Both the position numbers and the translations under genes were made by a program. Under the pieces are notes generated by a model. The model ran no database searches. It was not told the origin of the DNA and saw only the letters and a list, made by a program, of their open reading frames with translations. This document shows positions 18,269 through 26,977 of a stretch of 63,278 nt of DNA, one piece after another. Position 1 is the first letter of the stretch; every line of letters starts with the position of its first letter. This stretch comes from Gammaproteobacteria bacterium (GTDB taxonomy: Bacteria > Pseudomonadota > Gammaproteobacteria > Pseudomonadales > Azotimanducaceae), in assembly GCA_009841635.1 (NCBI GenBank), contig VXLJ01000037.1, positions 1 to 63,278 on the forward strand, in the 5' to 3' direction.

Positions 18269-18856
18269 ATGCTCTTGATGATCGATAACTACGACTCGTT
18301 TACGTACAACCTCGTGCAGTACCTAGGTGAATTGGGAGAGGAGGTTGTTGTACATAGAAACGATGAAATTACGTTGGCCGAAATCGACGCTATGGAACCC
18401 GAGCGCATTGTCCTGTCACCGGGGCCATGCACGCCAGATCAAGCAGGCGTTTCTGTCGATGTAGTTCGTCGTTTTGGTCCTCGAACGCCGTTGCTTGGCG
18501 TTTGTTTAGGCCACCAGTGCATAGGGCAAGCGTTCGGCGGCGTCATCGACCGCGCTCACGAGGTTATGCATGGCAAACTTTCTTCGATTCATCATCAATG
18601 CGATGGCTTGTTCGCCGGGTTAGACGATGGCTTTACGGCAACGCGGTATCACTCGCTTGTGATAACCCGAGAATCATTGCCCGACGAATTAATGATGACG
18701 GCGTGGAGTGCGACAGAGGATGGAGAGTTCGATGAAATCATGGCGGTACAACATAAGGAATACCCCATCGTAGGCCTGCAATTCCACCCTGAATCCATCA
18801 AAACCGAACCTGGCCATGCGCTTTTGCAGAACTTTTTAAGGATCCCGACGACGTGA
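18269..18856 (+). CDS. trpG: Anthranilate synthase component II (glutamine amidotransferase)
   Basis: Class I glutamine amidotransferase that supplies ammonia to TrpE. In some bacteria it also serves PabB. The catalytic Cys79 is in GVCLGHQ, and the triad His173 and Glu175 in FHPES. The ATG at 18269 was chosen over a GTG at 18242 because it gives the family start MLLMIDNYDSFTYN, with AGG seven bases upstream; this yields 195 aa. It overlaps trpD by GTGA. No dedicated pabA/pabB pair is seen in the window. Confidence 0.94.
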   Translation: MLLMIDNYDSFTYNLVQYLGELGEEVVVHRNDEITLAEIDAMEPERIVLSPGPCTPDQAGVSVDVVRRFGPRTPLLGVCLGHQCIGQAFGGVIDRAHEVMHGKLSSIHHQCDGLFAGLDDGFTATRYHSLVITRESLPDELMMTAWSATEDGEFDEIMAVQHKEYPIVGLQFHPESIKTEPGHALLQNFLRIPTT

Positions 18857-19881
18857 ATATCACGGAAGCGTTGACTGCGCTCACGAATGGCGAGGACCTT
18901 TCGCGCCATCAAACCAAAGCGGTTTTCGATTTGATCATGACAGGCGAGGCAACGCCTGCGCAAATCGGTGGGGTCTTAATGGCGCTTCGTACGAAAGGTG
19001 AATCGGTTGCGGAGATTGCGGGCGCAGCGATGGCGATGCGCGAAGCATCGTTGAAGGTTTCCGTGGAGGTAGAGCATCTAGTCGACACCTGTGGAACGGG
19101 AGGATCTGGCGCGCACAAATTGTTCAATGTTTCAACGGCTGCCGCTTTTGTTGCCGCTGCGGGTGGTGCCCACGTTGCCAAGCACGGCAATCGCGCTGCA
19201 ACAAGTAAGAGCGGTAGTGCAGACGTGCTTGAAGAAGCGGGTGTGAACTTAGATTTGAGCGCAGCGCAAGTGGGTAGATGCATTGAAGAAGTGGGTATCG
19301 GCTTCTTATTTGCGATGGCGCACCATCCGGCGATGCGATTCGCAGGGCCGGTGCGGCGCGAACTTGGCGTGCGAACCGTATTCAATGTACTTGGTCCTTT
19401 GACGAATCCAGCATCAGCTAAACGTCAAGTGCTCGGCGTGTTCACAACCGAATTGCAGCGACCGCTTGCACAGGTGCTGGCACAACTGGGCGCGGAGCAC
19501 GTGTTAGTCGTTCACGCGAACGGTTTGGATGAGCTAACGATCGGTGGTACGAGCCATATCGTAGAGCTGCGCGATGACCGAATCGAAGAGTACACCGTGG
19601 TGCCTGCGGACTTCGGTATGGACGAACAGGACGTAACTGCATTAAAGTGCGATTCGCCCGAAGCAAGTCTCCGGTTAATTCGAAGTGCGCTTGCTGGCGA
19701 TGACAATCAAGCGGCCTCAGATTTGGTTGCAATGAACGCTGGCGCTGCGCTCTATGCTGCGGGTGTGGCTGGCAGCCTGGCGAACGGCGTGGCCATGGCG
19801 CAAGATTTGATCATAACTGGCCAAGCCGCTGAGAAATTCAAAGAGTTTGTTGCGCTAACGAAAGCCATGGCCGCAACATGA
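18853..19881 (+). CDS. trpD: Anthranilate phosphoribosyltransferase
   Basis: Joins anthranilate and PRPP to form phosphoribosylanthranilate. Motifs: DTCGTGGSG (near 77-85), the KHGNRAATSKSGSADVLE stretch that binds PRPP and anthranilate, and the acidic metal site near GLDELT. 342 aa, typical. The GTG start at 18853 overlaps the trpG stop (GTGA), and the 3' end overlaps trpC (ATGA), so trpGDC is a tightly coupled unit. Confidence 0.96.
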   Translation: MNITEALTALTNGEDLSRHQTKAVFDLIMTGEATPAQIGGVLMALRTKGESVAEIAGAAMAMREASLKVSVEVEHLVDTCGTGGSGAHKLFNVSTAAAFVAAAGGAHVAKHGNRAATSKSGSADVLEEAGVNLDLSAAQVGRCIEEVGIGFLFAMAHHPAMRFAGPVRRELGVRTVFNVLGPLTNPASAKRQVLGVFTTELQRPLAQVLAQLGAEHVLVVHANGLDELTIGGTSHIVELRDDRIEEYTVVPADFGMDEQDVTALKCDSPEASLRLIRSALAGDDNQAASDLVAMNAGAALYAAGVAGSLANGVAMAQDLIITGQAAEKFKEFVALTKAMAAT

Positions 19882-20717
19882 AAGCGAGTGAATCAACGAT
19901 TCTTGACGAAATCGTTGCGCACAAGCGGTTGGAGATCGAATCTCTAAAACGAACCACCCCCATGCATGAGTTGAAATCGCTGAGTTCAGTGATGGCACCA
20001 TTGCGTGGCTTCGGTGCCGCATTGGCGAACAAACAACCTGCGGTCATTGCTGAAATAAAAAAGGCCTCGCCAAGCAAAGGCGTTATACGCGATGTTTTTG
20101 AGCCGCGGGAGATTGCGCAAAGTTATGCAAAACATGGTGCAGCATGCATGTCGGTCTTGACCGATGAACGTTTCTTCCAAGGAAGTACGGCAGCTCTGCG
20201 TGATGCCCGTAACGCGACACATTTACCTGTTCTTCGTAAGGACTTTATTGTCGACGAGTATCAGATATATGAAACGCGCATCTTGCCCGCCGATTGCCTT
20301 TTACTGATTCTGGCCATCCTTGACGCTGAGGAGTTGCGTGGTTTTTATGACTTAGCCGTTGCAGTCGGTTTAGATGTGGTTGTTGAAGTTCATAACGAGG
20401 TGGAACTTGACCGGGCACTAGCGCTAGACGCGCAGATCATCGGCATTAACAACCGAAATTTGAAGACATTTGAGACCGATCTAGCCAATACAGAACGCTT
20501 AGCTGCCAAGATACCGTCCTCAACGTTGGTCGTATCGGAAAGCGGTATTCACTCAAGGGGCGACGTCGAACGTTTACGAGCGTGCGGCGTGCACACATAT
20601 CTAGTCGGTGAGGCTTTTATGAAAGCGCCAGATCCGGGTGCGGCGATGGCTGAGATTTTTAAACCGCCTGCGCCGACTCCAGCCAGACAGGCAGGATTGA
20701 ATACGCATGCGAGTTGA
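19878..20717 (+). CDS. trpC: Indole-3-glycerol-phosphate synthase
   Basis: Closes the indole ring from carboxyphenylamino-deoxyribulose-5-phosphate. TIM-barrel motifs: EIKKASPSKG (near 58-67), the catalytic lysine in LRKDF, INNRNL, and SESGI near 216. It is monofunctional at 279 aa, with no TrpF domain attached. It overlaps trpD by 4 bp, and the OsmC gene starts 11 bp before its end. trpF, trpB and trpA are not in the window. Confidence 0.95.
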   Translation: MKASESTILDEIVAHKRLEIESLKRTTPMHELKSLSSVMAPLRGFGAALANKQPAVIAEIKKASPSKGVIRDVFEPREIAQSYAKHGAACMSVLTDERFFQGSTAALRDARNATHLPVLRKDFIVDEYQIYETRILPADCLLLILAILDAEELRGFYDLAVAVGLDVVVEVHNEVELDRALALDAQIIGINNRNLKTFETDLANTERLAAKIPSSTLVVSESGIHSRGDVERLRACGVHTYLVGEAFMKAPDPGAAMAEIFKPPAPTPARQAGLNTHAS

Positions 20718-21126
20718 CATCGCTTGGAAAAATGCCGTGCATTTCTCTGCGCAAGCGGACAGTGGTCACGATGTAGCAATCGATGGTCCGCCTGACCTAG
20801 GCGGCGAAAACCGAGGCACACGACCTATGGAAATGTTGCTCATGGGGATTGGCGGGTGCGCGGCGACCGATGTTGTTCACATCTTGCGCAAAGGCAGGAT
20901 CAACGTGCAGCAGTGTGATGTCAGTGTAGACGCGGAACGCGCGCCGGAGCACCCGCAGGTGTTCACCGACATACATCTTCAGTTTCGCGTTGCGGGTGAA
21001 TCCCTAACAGAGAAACGGCTCGCTCGGGCAGTTGCGCTGAGCGCGGAAAAGTACTGTTCGGCTTCCATCCTGATGCATCGCGCGGGTGTTAATGTCACGC
21101 ATGATTACGAACTAATAGAGATTTGA
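20707..21126 (+). CDS. OsmC/Ohr family protein
   Basis: Peroxidase-like OsmC family protein of 139 aa. The two family cysteines are present, in GIGGCAATD (near 57) and KYCSAS (near 118), so thiol-based reduction of organic peroxides is likely. It overlaps the end of trpC by 11 bp and the VOC gene by TTGA. An OsmC-type gene close to trpC and coq7 is also found in Pseudomonas, as I recall, so this is inherited gene order rather than a trp function. Confidence 0.88.
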   Translation: MRVDIAWKNAVHFSAQADSGHDVAIDGPPDLGGENRGTRPMEMLLMGIGGCAATDVVHILRKGRINVQQCDVSVDAERAPEHPQVFTDIHLQFRVAGESLTEKRLARAVALSAEKYCSASILMHRAGVNVTHDYELIEI

Positions 21127-21533
21127 GCAGCGTCGCAAACAGACCAAACTACCTTGGTCTTCATCATGTTGCCATTCAAACCATGCATTACGAGGCAACT
21201 CGCAGCTTCTATGTCGATGTGTTCGGCATGGCCGTTGAATGGGAGCCCGACCAAGACAATGTATACCTCACCTCTGGATCGGACAACTTAGCGATACACC
21301 GTTGCCAGGCGCAGGCTGATGCAAGGCAGACCGTCGATCACATCGGTTTTATCGTAGCTCAACCGGCCGAAGTTGACGCCTGGCATGAGTATCTGTTAGC
21401 TCACGACGTTGTGGTGGTGGCAGAACCACGCACTCATCGCGATGGCGCAAGAAGTTTGTACTGTCGCGATCCTGCTGGTTTGCAGGTGCAGGTTATTTAC
21501 CACCCACCGTTAAGCGATTCCAAAACGGACTAG
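21123..21533 (+). CDS. VOC (glyoxalase/dioxygenase) superfamily protein
   Basis: Small vicinal-oxygen-chelate protein, 136 aa, with paired beta-alpha-beta-beta-beta modules. Probable metal ligands are His15 (GLHHVAI), His near 58 and His near 72 (VDHIGF), and a glutamate- or glutamine-bearing final strand (DPAGLQVQV). The reaction is unknown. The TTG start overlaps the OsmC stop. The 3' end overlaps coq7 on the other strand through a shared CTAG. Confidence 0.82.
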   Translation: MSSVANRPNYLGLHHVAIQTMHYEATRSFYVDVFGMAVEWEPDQDNVYLTSGSDNLAIHRCQAQADARQTVDHIGFIVAQPAEVDAWHEYLLAHDVVVVAEPRTHRDGARSLYCRDPAGLQVQVIYHPPLSDSKTD

Positions 21534-22159
21534 ATTTGCGCTGTCGAGCGTGTCATGACTTTTGCAGCTAAAGCCATGATGGACTTGATGGGCGATGCAA
21601 ATATTCGGCCACCACGATCCACTGCGGTCGCTTGGTGTTGCGCTTCGTCATCACGGATAGATTCGAGCATCGCAAGCGTGCGCGTGTCGCTAGGATCGAG
21701 TTCATGGATGTGCCGTTCAAGATGATTGCAAACCTCATCTTCTGTCGCTTCGACAAAACCTAGACTGGTGCGGTCGCCTAAGCCACCGACTAGCGCACCC
21801 ATGGTGACCGATGCTGCATAGAACAACGGTTCAAGCAGGCTCGGCCGCGCATCTAGTTCTTTCAATCTCGTTTCGCAAATGGCTAAGTGCTGTCGCTCTT
21901 CGGTAGCCGCAGCTTTTAGTTGCTTGCGCACAGCGTCTGATCGAGCGGTTAAAGCTTGTCCTTCATACAGCGCTTGAGCGCATATTTCTCCGCAATGATT
22001 GATGCGCATCAATTTGGCTGCAGTCCGTCGGTTTTTTTCCGTTAGCTTGGTCGCTTGTGGAAATTTGTTCGTGTCGATTTGGCGTTCATGATTGCCTGAC
22101 AACACCCTCAAGCCGTTGTCCGCTACCAAAATGACTTCGTCTAAAAAATCGCGCAACAT
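21530..22159 (-). CDS. coq7: 3-demethoxyubiquinol 3-hydroxylase
   Basis: Di-iron hydroxylase of the ubiquinone pathway that adds the last ring hydroxyl. The six carboxylate/histidine ligands of the ferritin-like fold are recognisable in NHCGEICAQ, EERQH, EATEDEV and DEAQH. 209 aa, close to the Pseudomonas-type Coq7; enterobacteria use UbiF instead. This indicates aerobic respiration with ubiquinone. It is monocistronic or first in its unit, and its stop shares CTAG with the VOC gene on the opposite strand. Confidence 0.94.
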   Translation of the reverse strand: MLRDFLDEVILVADNGLRVLSGNHERQIDTNKFPQATKLTEKNRRTAAKLMRINHCGEICAQALYEGQALTARSDAVRKQLKAAATEERQHLAICETRLKELDARPSLLEPLFYAASVTMGALVGGLGDRTSLGFVEATEDEVCNHLERHIHELDPSDTRTLAMLESIRDDEAQHQATAVDRGGRIFASPIKSIMALAAKVMTRSTAQI

Positions 22160-22170
22160 AGGGGTTTAGA

Positions 22171-23175
22171 TCAATTGAGGATCGTCAATAGCGACTTGAG
22201 CTCATCGGCATTTTGAATCGAACCACCTAGGCTGGTACGAGTCACCACACCGCCGAACCGTCGTTTCATTTCACTCACGACTTCTTTCGGCTTCCCGACG
22301 ACACCAATGGTATGAAGAATCTCATCGTCAATGAGACTGACCATGTCTGCGCGACGATGTGCTCGATTAAGCGGTATCAGTTCGTCCTGTAGAGCACCCC
22401 AACCGTGCAAATCAAGCACGGGTCGATATGCGACCGTGCATCCATAGAACGCAATGCGATCCTTGACGGCAGCGATTGCGCGCGCCAGCTGTTCATCGTT
22501 CGAACCCATCGCTAGCATGGGCGCGTAGTCGATTTGAAACGATTCGAGCGATTGACCGCGTTTTTCCAAGCCTTGTTGAACCGCGGGAACTGTCACTTCC
22601 TTTAAGTAGCGCTCTGTCGAAAATGGGTGCGTTATCAGGCCGTCAGCGACCTCTCCCGCCACTTGCGTCATCAAGGGACCAGTCGCCGATAGCAAAATGG
22701 CCGGTCGAAAAGCGGGGTCGCGGTCCGGTGGCGTGAATGTCGTTGGCATCAAGTTGTGCCGGTAGTACTCGCCGTCGAATTCCAGCCTTTCGCCTTCGTA
22801 CCAACATGCGAAAATCGCTTGCATTGCACCAATGAACTCACGCATTTGCCGCGCTGGTTTATGCCATGGCATGCTGAATCGGCGCTCGATGTGTGGTTTT
22901 ACTTGCGAACCAACGCCAAGCACGAAGCGACCGTTCGCAAGCCGATTGAGCTCGTGAGCTTGGTAGGCCAACGACAGAGGATTCCGCGCGAAAGCAACAA
23001 CCACGGATGTCAGGAGTTGGATGGTTTTGGTATTAGCGGCCGCCAAGGTAAGAGGAATAAAAGGATCGCGGTTGGTTTCAGACACGCGAATACCGTCATA
23101 GCCTAGCTGTTCCATGGCTTGGCTGCTTGCTGCGATGGTGAGTGGGTCGCTATTGATGCCGACGTCGACTTTCAT
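22171..23175 (-). CDS. LLM-class F420/flavin-dependent oxidoreductase
   Basis: Luciferase-like monooxygenase fold, 334 aa, of the branch usually annotated as F420-dependent oxidoreductases. Characteristic segments are the ANGRFVLGVGSQ strand-loop (near 81-92), the FDGEYY motif (near 136) and ATGPLM near the substrate pocket. The true cofactor could be F420 or FMN and cannot be read from the sequence. It lies between coq7 and purD on the same strand, 15 bp after purD in genome order. No F420 biosynthesis gene (cofC, cofD, cofE, fbiC) is in the window. Confidence 0.82.
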   Translation of the reverse strand: MKVDVGINSDPLTIAASSQAMEQLGYDGIRVSETNRDPFIPLTLAAANTKTIQLLTSVVVAFARNPLSLAYQAHELNRLANGRFVLGVGSQVKPHIERRFSMPWHKPARQMREFIGAMQAIFACWYEGERLEFDGEYYRHNLMPTTFTPPDRDPAFRPAILLSATGPLMTQVAGEVADGLITHPFSTERYLKEVTVPAVQQGLEKRGQSLESFQIDYAPMLAMGSNDEQLARAIAAVKDRIAFYGCTVAYRPVLDLHGWGALQDELIPLNRAHRRADMVSLIDDEILHTIGVVGKPKEVVSEMKRRFGGVVTRTSLGGSIQNADELKSLLTILN

Positions 23176-23190
23176 GTGGCTTGCGATTTG

Positions 23191-24474
23191 TTATGCACCT
23201 AGTCGTTCAAGGGCGCGATAACCAATATCAGTTCGGTAATGGCGATCTTTGAATTCGATGCCTTCAACAACGCTATATACCGTTTGACGCGCTTGTACGA
23301 AATCTCCGTCCGCACCAACCACACAAAGCACGCGGCCGCCTGCAGTTTCAACTTGGCTTTCGCGTTGGCTGGTGCCAGCGTGAAAGATTTTTGACCCCGG
23401 CAAGGATCGATCAAGTCCGGAGATGGCATACCCCGTTTCGTACGCATTTGGATAACCGCCGGATGCCAATACCACACCAATGGCCTTTCGGTCGTCGAAC
23501 TTGAGCTCTTTGCCTGTTAGGTCGATGTTTATTGCCGCCAAACAGAGTCGCGCCAAATCTGATTGCATGCGAAAAAGCACGGGTTGTGCTTCGGGATCGC
23601 CAAAGCGACAGTTGAACTCGACAACCTTTACGGCTTGGTCCCTTCCAACCATCAAACCAGCGTATAAAAATCCTTGAAATGGCATGCCCTCGGCACGCAT
23701 ACCAGCGATCGTCGGATTGATCACTTGCGTCATGATTTTTTCTTGCACAGCATCGCTAACGACCGGTGCAGGTGAATACGCCCCCATGCCTCCTGTATTG
23801 GGTCCTCGTCCGCCATCGAATACAGGTTTATGGTCTTGTGAGCTGGCAAACGGCAATGCGGTCTTACCGTCTGCGATGACGATAAAGCTTGCTTCTTCGC
23901 CTTCAAGAAAGTCTTCGATTACGATCTCATGCCCAGCCGCCCCAAACCGTTCCTCCGACAACATGGCAGTGGCAGCTTCAATGGCTTCTGATTTAGTTTG
24001 CGCGACAATGACGCCCTTGCCTGCCGCAAGTCCATTTGCTTTTACAACAATAGGCGCACCGTGGGATTCGATGTGAGCAACTGCCTCGTCGAGTTCCGTC
24101 GTTGCGATGAATTCAGCAGTAGGTATGCCGTGGCGCTGCATGAACTTTTTGGCGAATTGCTTTGAACCTTCTAACTGTGCGGCCAAGCTTGTAGGTGCGA
24201 AACACTTGAGGCCCGCATTGTCGAAGTGTTCGCGAACACCGTTAACCAGAGGATCCTCAGGACCCACCACAGTTAGTTCAATGCCGTGTTTCTTGCATAA
24301 ATTGATTTGATCGTCGAAATCACCAACGCCTATAGCCACATTGGTGCACTTAGCTTCACTTAGCGTACCGGCGTTGCCTGGCGCAACAAAGACCTGCTCG
24401 ACGTCGTCTGAACGCGCCAAAGCCCACGCTAACGCATGTTCTCGTCCACCAGAACCGATGACTAGGACTTTCAT
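23191..24474 (-). CDS. purD: Phosphoribosylamine-glycine ligase (GAR synthetase)
   Basis: ATP-grasp ligase of purine synthesis that makes glycinamide ribonucleotide. The ATG at 24474 was chosen because it gives the family start MKVLVIGSGGREHALAWAL; an in-frame start at 24573 would add 33 unrelated residues and run into purH. The 427 residues match the usual length. GGMGAYSPAP and the EFNCRFGDPEAQ metal site are intact. It starts 7 bp after the purH stop, the usual purHD operon. Confidence 0.95.
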   Translation of the reverse strand: MKVLVIGSGGREHALAWALARSDDVEQVFVAPGNAGTLSEAKCTNVAIGVGDFDDQINLCKKHGIELTVVGPEDPLVNGVREHFDNAGLKCFAPTSLAAQLEGSKQFAKKFMQRHGIPTAEFIATTELDEAVAHIESHGAPIVVKANGLAAGKGVIVAQTKSEAIEAATAMLSEERFGAAGHEIVIEDFLEGEEASFIVIADGKTALPFASSQDHKPVFDGGRGPNTGGMGAYSPAPVVSDAVQEKIMTQVINPTIAGMRAEGMPFQGFLYAGLMVGRDQAVKVVEFNCRFGDPEAQPVLFRMQSDLARLCLAAINIDLTGKELKFDDRKAIGVVLASGGYPNAYETGYAISGLDRSLPGSKIFHAGTSQRESQVETAGGRVLCVVGADGDFVQARQTVYSVVEGIEFKDRHYRTDIGYRALERLGA

Positions 24475-24481
24475 GGGAGTT

Positions 24482-25999
24482 TCAATGCAAGAAGTGCCGA
24501 ATCCCGGTTGCGACCATGGCCATACCATGTTCGTCACAAGCCTGAATGACTTCACCGTCGCGGATGGATCCACCCGGTTGGATCACGGCCGTAATGCCAG
24601 CTTCTGCAGCACGGTCAATGCCGTCACGAAATGGAAAGAAAGCATCTGATGCCAAGACGCAAGGATGCGAATCCAAACCTTCTTCCTGCATGCGCATAGC
24701 AGCAATTCGCACGCTAATCATGCGATTAGGCTGCCCAGCACCAATACCAGTCGTCGCGCCGTCTCTTGCAAATACGATTGCGTTAGATTTGACGTGCTTT
24801 ACAACATGCCACGCGAATCGCAGATCCGCTTCTTCTTGTCGCGTCGGAGTTCGTTTAGTTTTCACGTCCCATGAACCCTCGCTCAAAGCGGCGAGATCGC
24901 TCTCTTGTACGAGTGCGCCATTTGCAACGCTTGAGATTCTGAGACCGGGCGCGCTGTTTGTATCGCTGATTGTCAATAATCGCAGCGATTTTTTGCGTTT
25001 AGCGCTTGCTAGAGCACCATCACCAAGCTTTGGCGCGACGATCACCTCAGCGAATTGGTTCGCCAGTACGTGCTCAAGTGTTTCACCGTCAAGCTCACGA
25101 TTGAATGCGATGATGCCGCCAAAAGCTGAGGTTGGATCGGTCCGAAATGCTTTGTCGTAAGCGGCTTGGATATGGTCGGCGATGCCGAAGCCACAAGGAT
25201 TCGCGTGTTTTACGATCGCGCATGCCGGCTCTACTACACCAATCAATGAACGCCACGCTGCATGCGTGTCGGCAATGTTGTTGAATGAGAGCGTTTTGCC
25301 TTGAATTTGGTGAAAGCTGACGGCTTTTTGGGTTGGATCAAGGTAAAAGGCTGCTTCCTGATGAGGGTTTTCGCCGTAACGCATAGCCTGTTCGTGCTTG
25401 TACGAGACCGTTAAACGCTCAGGAAACTTCTCATCTTTACTGAGGTAGTTTGCGATAGCCGCGTCATATGCCGCCGTATGTCGGAATGCCTTTGCCGCCA
25501 TGCGGTGGCGGAACTCAAGATCAAGGTCGTTGCGCTGGATGCGCGAGCGAACTTCTGCGTAATCTGCCGGGTCTACAACCACGAGGACATGCTCGCTGTT
25601 TTTGGCGGCGGCTCGAATCAAGGCAACGCCGCCGATATCAATAGCTTCAATGGCGGCATCGTGTGTCACATTGGGCATGCCGATAGTCTCTTCAAACGCG
25701 TAAAGATTCACGACGACCAATGCGATCGGGTCCAGGTTGTGGGTTTGTAATGCTTGGGCGTCTTGGTCGGGTCGTCCCAGAATGCCGCCAAACACGCGTG
25801 GATGTAGGGTCTTAACCCGGCCGTTGAGCATTTCGGGCGAGCCGGTGAAGCTTGAAATATCGGTCACCTCGATGGCGTTGGCGCGCATGAGCGAAGCGGT
25901 GCCACCGGTACTCAGAATCTCGAAGTTGTGGCTAATCAGTTCGCGCGCGAGAGCGGCGATGCCACTTTTGTTTGTAACGCTGATTAGCGCTTTGCGCAC
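24482..25999 (-). CDS. purH: Bifunctional AICAR transformylase/IMP cyclohydrolase
   Basis: Catalyses the last two steps of IMP synthesis. The N-terminal MGS-like cyclohydrolase domain (STGGTA near 31-36, then LHPRVFGG) is followed by the transformylase domain (KHANPCGFG motif, lysine and histidine near 260). 505 aa, slightly shorter than E. coli (529). It is the first gene of purHD. The 102 bp separating it from prmA upstream, where dusB and fis often sit, contain no recognisable gene or PurR-like site. Confidence 0.96.
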   Translation of the reverse strand: MRKALISVTNKSGIAALARELISHNFEILSTGGTASLMRANAIEVTDISSFTGSPEMLNGRVKTLHPRVFGGILGRPDQDAQALQTHNLDPIALVVVNLYAFEETIGMPNVTHDAAIEAIDIGGVALIRAAAKNSEHVLVVVDPADYAEVRSRIQRNDLDLEFRHRMAAKAFRHTAAYDAAIANYLSKDEKFPERLTVSYKHEQAMRYGENPHQEAAFYLDPTQKAVSFHQIQGKTLSFNNIADTHAAWRSLIGVVEPACAIVKHANPCGFGIADHIQAAYDKAFRTDPTSAFGGIIAFNRELDGETLEHVLANQFAEVIVAPKLGDGALASAKRKKSLRLLTISDTNSAPGLRISSVANGALVQESDLAALSEGSWDVKTKRTPTRQEEADLRFAWHVVKHVKSNAIVFARDGATTGIGAGQPNRMISVRIAAMRMQEEGLDSHPCVLASDAFFPFRDGIDRAAEAGITAVIQPGGSIRDGEVIQACDEHGMAMVATGIRHFLH

Positions 26000-26101
26000 T
26001 TAGAAATGGTTGTCTAGCTGAAGCACATCAGGGCCCGCCAAAACGAAGCGAATGCCCACAGCAGGACAGGTACGAACACGAGAGCGCGGCAATTATCTTT
26101 G

Positions 26102-26950
26102 TTAGTTAGGTGCTCGCGTACCGGTTAGCAATGCCCACTCATCGCAAATCTCTGGTGGTTCGAAGCGAATGCGCGAATATGCCTTAGCGACTTCGGTGCA
26201 TTGTCCTGCCAAAATCCCAGATAGAGCAAGTCGCCCGTTAGGACGCATGACCCTTTCGATTTGCGCCGCGAAGTCAATCAAGGTACCGGCGAATATGTTG
26301 GCACAAATAACATCAAACCTTCGTTCGATGGGAATGTCCGCGTGGATATTTATGTCAACCTGATTGCGTTTGGCATTCGCCTTAGAAGCCTGTTGAGCTT
26401 CGTTGTCGTTATCGACTGCATCGACCGTTCGTGCGCCACGTTTTTTGGCGGCAATCGCCAGTATGCCGCTGCCGCAACCCACGTCCAACACATCTCGCTC
26501 GTGCAGGTCAAGGTTGCCAAGCCACGTAAGGCACATTGCCGTAGTAGGGTGTTCACCAGTCCCAAACGCCATCGCGGGGGAGATCAGCAACGGAATACCA
26601 TCATGGGGTGCCGATTCGGCGTTTGCGCTTATGCTGAACGGTCCAATCGTCAATAACGGTTGGGGTTGCGTCACGTTACGCATTTTTGATGCTGATTCAA
26701 CGAAATCGATACGCAAGTCGTCGTACGCAAAGTCAGCAAGGTGTCGCCTAAGGTCTTGCATCTTTGCATTCAATGGCAGCCACGCCGTTATTCGTGTGCT
26801 GGGCCAATTCCCCTCATGGGACAACAACTCATAGACGGTGTCGCCATTTCGACGCATCACCGCTTGCGCCCCTGTTTTGATTAGCAAGTTCTCGATAGGT
26901 GCGACGTTCTTTAAAACGCATCGCAGAGAAAGTTCTAAATAGTGCGTCAT
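26102..26950 (-). CDS. prmA: Ribosomal protein L11 methyltransferase
   Basis: Trimethylates lysines and the N-terminus of ribosomal protein L11. It has the two-domain layout of the family: an N-terminal L11-binding domain (1-60), a linker, and the SAM-binding domain with AFGTGEHPTT (near 128-137), DVGCGSGILA (near 156-165) and ANIFAG. 282 aa versus 293 in E. coli. On the same strand as purHD, it keeps the prmA-(dusB-fis)-purHD order with the two middle genes missing. Confidence 0.95.
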   Translation of the reverse strand: MTHYLELSLRCVLKNVAPIENLLIKTGAQAVMRRNGDTVYELLSHEGNWPSTRITAWLPLNAKMQDLRRHLADFAYDDLRIDFVESASKMRNVTQPQPLLTIGPFSISANAESAPHDGIPLLISPAMAFGTGEHPTTAMCLTWLGNLDLHERDVLDVGCGSGILAIAAKKRGARTVDAVDNDNEAQQASKANAKRNQVDINIHADIPIERRFDVICANIFAGTLIDFAAQIERVMRPNGRLALSGILAGQCTEVAKAYSRIRFEPPEICDEWALLTGTRAPN

Positions 26951-26977
26951 ATACCGAAACGCGCCATCCGACTCAGT

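Noticed and set aside
24475-24573. Longer purD start at 24573
   Set aside because: The added 33 residues do not match PurD and lie within purH.
26000-26101. PurR-like operator before purH
   Set aside because: No match to the ACGCAAACGTTTGCGT-type consensus was seen.
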